From Sternotherus odoratus (taxonomy: Eukaryota > Chordata > Testudines > Kinosternidae): 64,000 nucleotides of DNA. Positions 56,757 through 64,000 of this stretch are shown here, piece after piece (position 1 is the stretch's first letter; each line of letters begins with the position of its first letter). A program made the position numbers and the translations under genes. The stretch spans positions 15,537,603 to 15,601,602 of the forward strand of contig JAVMKO010000001.1 of NCBI GenBank assembly GCA_032164245.1. The letters are read 5' to 3'. The notes beneath the pieces were generated by a model that worked only from the letters and a program-made list of their open reading frames with translations, was not told where the DNA came from and searched no databases.

Positions 56757-56864
56757 GGAAGGATGGTCCAGTGGTTAGTGCTCTCGCTTAGGATTTGGGA
56801 GACCTGGGTACGGATCCCTGTTCCACTACAGACTTCCTGTGTGGCCTTGGGCAAGTCACTTCAG
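56757..56864 (+). mobile_element. tRNA-headed MIR-type SINE
   Basis: GGTCCAGTGGTTAGTGCTC fits an A box and GGGTACGGATCCC a B box, followed by TGTGTGGCCTTGGGCAAGTC, the MIR core-adjacent phrase. The 3' part is replaced by the following MITE. Confidence 0.7.
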
Positions 56865-56970
56865 GTAGGTCTACACTACTCAGTGGGAAGTGATCGAACT
56901 TTCGGGGATTGATTTATCATGTCTAGTTTAGATGCAATAAATTGAGTGCTCTCCCGCATTGACTCTGGAA
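56865..56970. mobile_element. Half of a GGGCTTGTC-type MITE at the duplication edge
   Basis: TAGGTCTACACTACTCAGTG, 'gattgatttatcatgtctag' and 'ctctcccgcattgactctgg' correspond to the left half of the MITE at 742 or 45660. The right half is missing exactly where the right arm of the inverted duplication begins. Confidence 0.5.
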
Positions 56971-58754
56971 CTCCTATCCATCGGGGTACAGACCTATTTG
57001 GGAAAGACACACAGAAGATAGAGAACTTAGAAATATATTCTGTTTTTGAAAGTGGGTTGTTGTTTTTTTTGTTTTTGCACCTCTCTTTGCTCCTTAACCC
57101 TGTATTTCAGGTTTTGCCTGGTCCAAAAATAAGATCAACAAGTAGCAGCAGAGTTGGGAGATGGTAGATAAGATTCCTCTAGGCGTAGCAAATTATTAAA
57201 GAATTCAGCAGTAAATTGCTAATTGTAACACTAGGGGGAAAATCTGATTGAACAATAGAACTTATGAAGCTGTGTGCTTTACATTCACTAATTTATTATA
57301 TTAGAGCCCCCAACTGAGCGCTAGATAGCTAGGTACTATACGACTGTCACATAGAACATAGTCCCTGAACTATTGACTTCACTTTCCATAAAAGGAACAA
57401 GGTGCAAGAGGTACATGTAGAAAGAGAAGTCCAGGCTGACATTTAGGGTACATCTACTCTGAAGCTTTCATTTCCAGTTTGAGGACACAAAACTGTGCTA
57501 GCTCTGATCTAGCTAGGGCACTAAAAATAGAGGTACAGTCGCAGCAGCATGAGTGGTGAGAGGGGCTAGTTGCCCCAGGTTCTTACTTAGGGGTTTGGAC
57601 AGGATCCATACTTGGGGCAGTGAGCCTCTCCTGCCAACAAGGCTACACTTCTATATTTAGTTCAATTTAGCTCATTCAGAGCTAGCATGAGTATGTCTAT
57701 TCAGGTTGGAAATTATACCTTCCAATCCAATGTGGATTTACCCTAAATGGGAACGTAAGGCTCCATGTATCAGTAAGGTAGTAATGGAGAGTTCTGCTTT
57801 GCTGCTTAATATATGGCAAGGTACCAATTTTTAGTCATAATGGAGCTGGTCCTGAAATGGAAACCATTCAAATTGTATGGAAGTCAATGGTATTTGACAG
57901 TGCTCAGCAGCTCACAGGATTGGGTCTCAATTATGCTAAGCCACAGTGAACATTTGACCGGTTTCTATATGTATTTTTGTCTTCTAGGGTTACCAGACAT
58001 CAAATGTGAAAAATTGGGACAGTGGGTGGGGTGGTAATAAGAGCCTATATAAGAAAAAGACCCCAAAGTCAGGACTGTCCCTATAAAATGGGGATGTATG
58101 GTCACCCTTCTGCCTTCATTTGGGCCCAATTCTGTGCAGGGTTGTGCTCTTATGAGGTAAACACTTGTCATTTCCATTGCTTTCAGTGAGAGCTAAAGAT
58201 GCTCAGCATATTTCAGAATCGGGCCCCAAACTGTCTTAGAACCATGGCCACAGGACCAGGAATTTTGTGCAGTGATCAAAGGCAGAATCTGAACCCGGAT
58301 ATTATGTATGTAAAGTAAATACTTACACAAAGACCTGTTAAATGTCTCTGTTTGTCCTAACTAGAAAAAGGTAAAAACATTCGGTGCTATGTGTATGGTA
58401 ACATGGATCAGAAATTCCTTTGCATAAAAAAACACTAAAATGCTGTCTTCAGATTATGTAGACCATGCCGTCGACTTTATTTTCAAGTTGTGTGACCTAC
58501 AGTTCATTTCTATTCCCATGGGAGTGAGTGGCAGAACTCTCCTGGATAATGGGTATGTCTACGCAGCAATTAGACACCTGTGTTTGGCCTGAGTCAGCTG
58601 GCCTGAGTCAGTTGGGGCTTGGTCTGCAGGCTGTAAAACTGTGGTGCAGATAGGCTCACGCTGGAGCCCAGGTTGTGGGGCCTTATCCCCTGGCTGTATA
58701 GACACAGCCTTAATGTTAGAGCCTGCACTTGCTAAAGCCAACCAGTGTCAAAAG
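56971..58754 (-). repeat. Inverted duplication, right arm
   Basis: Reverse complement of 38575-40480 throughout, from CTCCTATCCATCGGGGTACA at the left edge to CCAGTGTCAAAAG at the right. It shares three old MITEs with the left arm but has an uninterrupted GTGACCAT where the left arm has a hAT MITE. It has about 70 bp (around 57897-57970) absent from the left arm, and a small private tandem duplication GCCTGAGTCAGCTG / GCCTGAGTCAGTTG at 58587-58612. Confidence 0.9.
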
Positions 58755-59009
58755 GTGGAAGACAAGGTAAAAATGAAAAGACTGGTTAGTATGACAAACA
58801 ATCATCTTTGCACACCAACTGTCTATCCCTTGTATTGTATTGAGCCTTACGAAGGGATGTGAAGCAGGATAACATATGGGTTTTTACAGGGACATCTTCC
58901 TAAGAGGCAACATGGTAGAAAGAAAGACGTTTGAGGAAATATCTGGAATGTTGATGAAGACTAGCATCATTGGCAGAGGGAGGTGGGCATTGATGTCTTG
59001 GTAGTAGAA
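58755..59009. other. Unassigned sequence
   Basis: Nothing is recognised. Confidence 0.3.
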
Positions 59010-59157
59010 GAGTGGAACACAGGGATGGTTCATTCCATAATTGCCCTGTTCTGTATCCTCCTAATGAAACTCAGGTATTTCAGAGACAGGATACTGGGCA
59101 AGATGGACCACAGTCTGACCCAGTGTGACAGCTCTTATGTTCTTATGTTCTGATGTA
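59010..59157 (+). mobile_element. CR1 3' tail
   Basis: 'ggttcattccataattgccc', 'gacaggatactgggcaagatg', 'gaccacagtctgacccagtg' and the terminal TTATGTTCTTATGTTCTGATG identify a CR1 end in plus orientation. Confidence 0.75.
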
Positions 59158-59306
59158 ATGGGTAGTTAAGGTAGACTTTAAAGGCAAGGAAACATAATTT
59201 GTAGTTGATATGGCAGTGAAAGAATGCAAAAAATAGGACTGCTATAGCCTTTCGAGTAATGAACCTGGAATATGGCTATAGCAGCAGTGTTATGAATGAC
59301 TTGGGG

Positions 59307-59477
59307 CATGGCTAAGGTGACCATATATTCCATTTTGGCCAGGACAGTCCCCTTTTTAAGCTCTGTCCTGGACATCATGACTTTTGGCAGAATTGGGCTT
59401 TTGTCTCATTCACTCTTGCCAACTGATTATCAGCCCGGTGTCCCGTTTTTCAGTTTAGGAAAATGTGGTCACCCTAG
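59307..59477. mobile_element. MITE with AGGTGACCA / TGGTCACCCT ends
   Basis: The ends AAGGTGACCATATATTCC and AAATGTGGTCACCCT are inverted repeats, and the interior has complementary phrases CCAGGACAGTCCCC and CTGTCCTGGACATC. Related to the AGGGTGACC element present in both arms of the inverted duplication. Confidence 0.6.
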
Positions 59478-59869
59478 GCATGGGCGGAGAGCAAGGTTGC
59501 ATATGTCTATGTCAAAGAGATAGAGGAGGATATTGCAGCCATTACGATGAATGTCGAACAATTAGCAGCTAGAATTAAAAACAGAGTCAAATGGGAGCTA
59601 ATACCTAAAATAAATAATACAAAATTAGTCTGCTAGTGCCTGGACCTTCAGAGGGCTACCAGATGAACTTTCTGGGCTATGCAGCTTAAGAGGCTACATC
59701 TTAAACGAGGAGGTGTATTGCAAGAAGGCTGGGAGCTGGTATAGAGACACAGTGAAACACATGCATCTTAGGTGGCCTGCCACTTCCATTGGGGCCAAAC
59801 CCTAAAGAAAAGCTATCAAATTCCATGAATACAAATTTGTGGTGTTTCCTGTGTAGGAAAAAAATATGT
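59478..59869. other. Unassigned sequence
   Basis: Nothing is recognised. Confidence 0.3.
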
Positions 59870-59985
59870 GTTTCCATGCCTCAGTTCTTCATCTAAAAAT
59901 AGGCATAATAATATTTACTATATATGTCTCAGAGGGTGTACAAGAATTAGTTAATTAATATTGGTAAAGATTTGTGTTATCTTAA
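59870..59985 (+). mobile_element. MIR-type SINE, 3' half
   Basis: 'ccatgcctcagttcttcatc', 'aaaaataggcataataatat' and 'gtctcagagggtgtacaag' follow the MIR 3' half. Confidence 0.6.
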
Positions 59986-60459
59986 ATTGGAAGGAAAAGC
60001 TCAGTTGTCCAGGAACAAACCTTCAAATGCAAAAATCTTCAGTGATAAAATCCCTGAAGAATTCCCCTCTAGCTCTTCACCCACACATCCCTCTGAAAAT
60101 GATGTATAATAGGAATTAATTGTAAAGTGAGTATTTCTCAAACTTTCCCTGTAGGTCTCAGCAGGTCCTGAAATCCTGCAGTTTGTCTCACAGTTATATC
60201 TTAACAAAAGAAACTTGTGTGGCACTCCATTAAAGTGGTGGAAGGTATTTTAATAATGATCAAGATAATAACTAAAAAAACAAATCCCAATAACAGACAC
60301 TTGTGTGGGAAGTCCAGCTTTGTAAGAGCTGAGGTGTATAAATGTGATTCATGTTAGGAAAACAAAATCCCCTTTTGAGGACATGCCAGAGCTTGTACAT
60401 AGGGAATAGGTAAGATTGTTGCAAAGATTGAAAGAATTCAGGTCTTCACAAGCTGGATC

Positions 60460-60545
60460 CTCAGCTGGTATAAATCAGAGTAGTGTCACTGAAGTAAATG
60501 GAGTTACACTGATTTATAGCAGCTCCTGTATCTGGAGAAGTGTCC
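60460..60545. repeat. Small palindromic repeat, copy 3
   Basis: GGATCCTCAGCTGGTATAAA then 'tcactgaagtaaatggagtt' and a degraded return arm 'gatttatagcagctcctgtatc'. Same family as 7289 and 35392. Confidence 0.55.
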
Positions 60546-61729
60546 AATAGCACCAAGTACTTTAATGAAAGGGTTCATGAGGATTTTCAGATTGTGTATT
60601 CAGTGAAATAGGCATGGTGTCACTGGAAGAATCAGCATGGGCTATTTTGTCCAGAGTCCTGGCTTATACATGGGTATCAGATACGAAGGATGCTCAATCC
60701 TGATAAAACTGTAGCTGTTCCTTTTAAACTTTAGGTTGTTTTTTTTCCCCAGTACAAATACAAAGTGTTAAAGAGTCTCCAGGGCAGAACTGATTATGGG
60801 AAGCGGTTGAAATTTCAGTCCCAAACCACTGGGGGTCGGGTGGGGGGATTACAGCACCTGTTCTTTTAAATCAGGCACTATCATTGTTTTGGTTTAAGGG
60901 ACTTTTGATTCTTCTTTTCTAGAAGCCTTGTCATTGTAAAAAGACCTGTAATTATGACTGCTCAGTTTTGCCTACCTCTTGAGTGTCCTGTATTCTGTTT
61001 ATGCTACACTGATTTATGCTGGAGTTATGACCATACTTACTCTCCTGTAGTTACACCTACAAAAAAGGAGCTGCGTATCTCATAAAGCTGTCCCAGTGAA
61101 AAAAAAATCCATATAAAAGAAAAGTAGGACCCAATATAATAGCCAGAATGTGATCTCCGATGGGAGTTCTACATTGTGGAAAGATTGCAGCACTAGGCCA
61201 GAGTCCATAATAGGCAATTCATACTTAGGAGACTGCTTAAACCTGCAAAATTAAAGATATGCAGGAAAAAGATGAACCTCCATTCTAAAATCATCCCACT
61301 TTAAAGTCTCCAAATGTTTTCTTGGATGCATGTGTCTAAAGATAGATATCCTTCCAAACATAAACCGTTGTGGTGGTGTATTCCTGAGTCTGCAGACCCA
61401 CTGCTCTGTGTCTCTGCTACAGCTAATAACATTCCTAAGCAGCAGCAAGAACAGCAGAATTAAATTGACAGGACACTGGTCAGTTTTCTTGGTGCTATTC
61501 AGAATTCTGTGGACATCAGGGAAACTGGCATGGATGATGGGAGTGTCATATGGCTAATGCCTGGGGAAGTTATGAGCAGTATCCTAGGCATTAGAACCTT
61601 GACCCTGGATCATGCGGGTGGCCTTTCCCCATTTTTTATGACCCTGTGGATCGGAGGCATTTTCTGGATAGTAGGTGTCTGGAAAATGTCTCAAGCCCTA
61701 CTCTGTTCAGCAGCTCCACTGCAATGATC
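60546..61729. other. Unassigned sequence
   Basis: No gene or clear repeat is recognised. Confidence 0.35.
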
Positions 61730-61904
61730 ACCTATAACAGGGGTCTCCAAACTTTTCAGCCCGAGGGCCGCATTAGCTATCAAATAGCAGTTTGGGGGCC
61801 GACAACACACTCGAGGTCCAAATAAAAAAGAATCAAAACATGGATGTTGTTTTTAATTATTTATTTAATATTATTTTATTCAGTTATTATTTAATAACAC
61901 ATTG

Positions 61905-62258
61905 ATACACTACACATGAACACTACACATGAACACCTGTTCACAACACATGAACACTACACATGAACACCTGCTCACTACACCTGAACACTACACCTGA
62001 ACACTACACATGAACACCTGAACACTACACCTGAACACTACACCTGAACACATGAACACTACACATGAACACCTGAACACTACACATGAACACTACACAT
62101 GAACACCTGTTCACTATACATGAACACTACACATGAACACCTGTTCACTACACATGAACACTACACATGAACACCTGAACACTACACATGAACACCTGAA
62201 CACTACACATGAACACTACACATGAACACCTGTTCACTACACATGAACACTACACATC
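61905..62258. repeat. Short-period minisatellite in hAT B
   Basis: The words ACACTACACATGAAC and ACACCTGTTCACTAC or ACACCTGAACACTAC alternate, giving a basic unit of about 12 bp organised in higher-order blocks of varying length. Confidence 0.88.
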
Positions 62259-62261
62259 AAC

Positions 62262-62640
62262 CCCCCAACTGACCCACCCAGCCAGGTCTCTCCCCCCAAA
62301 ACCTCCTTTCCTCCAACCCCCCCCCCCCCCAAATGACCCACCCAGCCAGGTCTCTCACCCCAAAACCTCCTTTCCTCCAACCCCCCCCCCCTCAAATGAC
62401 CCACCCAGCCAGGTCTCTCACCCCAAAACCTCCTTTCCTCCAACCCCCCCCCCCCAATGACCCACCCAGCCAGGTCTCTCACCCCAAAACCTCCTTTCCT
62501 CCAACCCCCCCCCCCCCCCAATGACCCACCCAGCCAGGTCTCTCACCCCAAAACCTCCTTTCCTCCAACCCCCCCCCCCAACTGACCCACCCAGCCAGGT
62601 CTCTCACCCCCCCAACTGACCTGCTCAACCCGGTCTCTCC
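62262..62640. repeat. ~60-bp C-rich minisatellite in hAT B
   Basis: Six to seven units of CTGACCCACCCAGCCAGGTC then CTCACCCCAAAACCTCC, TTTCCTCCAACCCCC. This is the reverse complement of the minisatellite unit at 11075-11876. The period varies with the length of the C run. Confidence 0.92.
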
Positions 62641-62764
62641 CCACAGACCGGTTCGCCGCCTGGCAGTGGGTGGCTCCTTGTTTCGCCCCCTGCAACTGCG
62701 TGGCGGTGCGGCGCGTCCCGGCCCCAGCTCCGAGCCATTCCTGGCCGGCGGCGGCAGCCGAGCA

Positions 62765-62955
62765 CGCGGCGCGTCCCGGCCCCGCGGCTGGCGGCGGCGG
62801 CCGAGCGCGCGGCGCTTCCAGGCCCCACGGCTGGCGGCGGCGGCCGAGCGCGCGGCGCTTCCAGGCCCCGCGGCTGGCGGCGGCGGCCGAGCGCGCGGCG
62901 CTTCCAGGCCCCGCGGCTGGTGGCGGCGGCGGCCCGCGCGGCGCTTCCAGGCCCC
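62765..62955. repeat. 43-bp GC-rich minisatellite in hAT B
   Basis: GGCTGGCGGCGGCGGCCGAG then CGCGCGGCGCTTCCAGGCCCC repeats about four times with a 43-bp period. Long Arg/Ala/Pro-rich frames on both strands are artefacts of the array. Confidence 0.85.
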
Positions 62956-63051
62956 AGCGCGGAGCCAAAAAGATCTCCGCGGGCCGGATGAGAGGGCCTC
63001 GCGGGCCGCATCTGGCCCGCGGGCCGTAGTTTGGAGACCCCTGACCTATAA

Positions 63052-64000
63052 TATATGCTTTGTTGAGTGAGGAAATAAAGCTTGTCCACTATCATTACAA
63101 AATGTATTGTATAATTGGTGTTCACACAATTAACTGAAAAAATCATACTAATCAAAATTGTCTTAATTTGCTTGGCCACCACTGGCGAACTTGCATTTGG
63201 CATACAATCTCTTCTGTCCTCCGCTTCATCATCTCAGGCTGTTCCACGCATACTAGCTACTGTGGCACAAGGACTTTTTCTTCGACTTTGCCTGGAACAG
63301 CCCACCTCTTTGCTGCACCAGTTCCCCAGCTCGTTTCAAGCCACAGTGTAAAACATAGATTTTTCCCCCTTGCAAACTCTTCCCAGTTTCACACTCCCTC
63401 TGTTTTTACGATTTAGCTCTCCTTTGTGGTTATAAGTAAATCAGCAGCCACATTTCTGCTGTATCCAGCTAACTCCAAATAATGGTCCAGATGAAAACTG
63501 AAAACACCAGCTGCATCCCTAAGGGTGCATCCAAATTAGTTCCCATATTTCAACACTCTTGCAACATGAGTGCTAAGCTGGTAGCATTGAGAGAGCTCAG
63601 GCGCAGACAAGTCTCAGCTCTAGGCAGACTTTCATGACAGAGGTAAAAGTGTCTGAGTCCTGCCTGTCTGAATTAGTACTTACAACATTGCTGTCACTGG
63701 TGCAGATACACTCACTGCTGCTGGTCACTGATGAAATATTGGTAGTAATTTTTCTACCACAGACATGTCCTAGGAGGCCAAATTGTTGTCTTTATCCAAG
63801 TGTATCATACTTTTTTTTTTCTAGTAAGAAGAAAAGCTGCAGTGCATGCCATGAAAACAGATTTTTTTTAAAAGTAAAAGCATTAAGATCAATCCTACTA
63901 AAGAGATATTAAAAGAGCATTTTGGACCCAATTTGGAAATGAAGCTCGTTCATTATAATTGTTTGTCTCCTATTCTAGAATTGACACGATGCAAAGGAGA
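63052..64000. other. Unassigned sequence
   Basis: No gene is seen. Open frames of 78-92 codons at 63115-63351 and 63634-63912 show no recognisable domain and no good splice context. Confidence 0.35.

Larger units (their letters stand above)
61738..63043. mobile_element. Non-autonomous hAT transposon B, complete
   Basis: The ends CAGGGGTCTCCAAACTTT and AGTTTGGAGACCCCTG are perfect over 15 bases or more, and the 8-bp duplication ACCTATAA flanks it (61730-61737 and 63044-63051). There is no transposase. The interior is a series of three arrays: a short-period CACTACACATGAA array (about 61905-62258), the ~60-bp C-rich minisatellite shared with hAT A (about 62262-62640), and a 43-bp GC-rich array (about 62765-62955). 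Confidence 0.93.

Noticed and set aside
56757..56864. Possible tRNA gene (A-box and B-box-like words)
   Set aside because: No cloverleaf can be drawn; the context is a SINE with the MIR-type downstream phrase.
61905..62640. Regularly spaced repeats resembling a CRISPR array
   Set aside because: The units are contiguous tandem repeats without unique spacers, in a eukaryotic transposon.
62543..63203. Arg/Ala/Pro-rich frames of 119-192 codons at the end of hAT B
   Set aside because: They lie on a 43-bp GC-rich array and cross the transposon end.

Overview
The window looks like amniote, most likely turtle, nuclear DNA. I base this on the repeat content: CR1 LINE tails, Penelope-like element (PLE) tails ending in the 'aaataaatttgttagtctctaaggtgcca' type of sequence (split here by description: an AT-rich run followed by GTTAGTCTCTAAGGTGCC), MIR/L2-type fossils, several hAT and pogo DNA transposons, and ERV/gypsy LTRs. 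I recognise these families from memory and ran no library search, so crocodilian or another sauropsid is not excluded. There are no bacterial-style operons, and I can name no host protein-coding gene with confidence. The window reads as intergenic or intronic DNA, with one CpG island that probably marks a promoter.

Layout. 1-9.3 kb: mostly unassigned sequence with one PIF/Harbinger-like MITE (742-1025), a PLE tail (4681-5137) and an LTR-like stretch. 9.4-13.2 kb: a pogo/Tigger-like element full of a 47-bp GC-rich minisatellite (9393-10352), then an ERV LTR-like segment split by a complete non-autonomous hAT (10765-12117, 8-bp target duplication) that carries a ~58-bp G-rich minisatellite. 13.2-14.2 kb: a decayed reading frame of unknown origin. 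17.4-18.0 kb: LTR. 19.6-20.6 kb: the 3' part of a PLE with a decayed GIY-YIG endonuclease and a long (AT)n tract. 24.0-25.0 kb: a second pogo-like copy. 25.8-29.7 kb: three LTR-like blocks and a CR1 tail split by a hAT MITE. 32.6-35.2 kb: two head-to-tail copies of a C-rich dispersed repeat, the second interrupted by a clean solo LTR (33870-34397). 35.6-36.4 kb: nested hAT MITEs. 38.6-40.5 kb: left arm of a ~1.8-kb inverted duplication whose right arm is at 57.0-58.8 kb. 44.4-46.5 kb: CR1 reverse-transcriptase remnants, a MITE and a hAT remnant. 46.9-48.5 kb: CpG island. 51.4-53.5 kb: minus-strand Ty3/gypsy remnants in an unusual domain order. 55.4-55.6 kb: a palindromic pair of PLE tails. 61.7-63.0 kb: a complete hAT (8-bp target duplication) that carries the same ~58-bp minisatellite as the hAT at 10.8-12.1 kb.

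How the parts relate. The window is a layered record of insertions, and nested insertions, target duplications and the two arms of the inverted duplication allow several events to be ordered. The observations I rate highest are the inverted duplication with an empty-site comparison, the minisatellite shared by two unrelated hAT families, hammerhead-ribozyme-like cores in the PLE tails, the PLE palindrome and the gypsy integrase-to-RNase H junction. Most long open frames in the GC-rich areas are by-products of minisatellites and are not called as genes.
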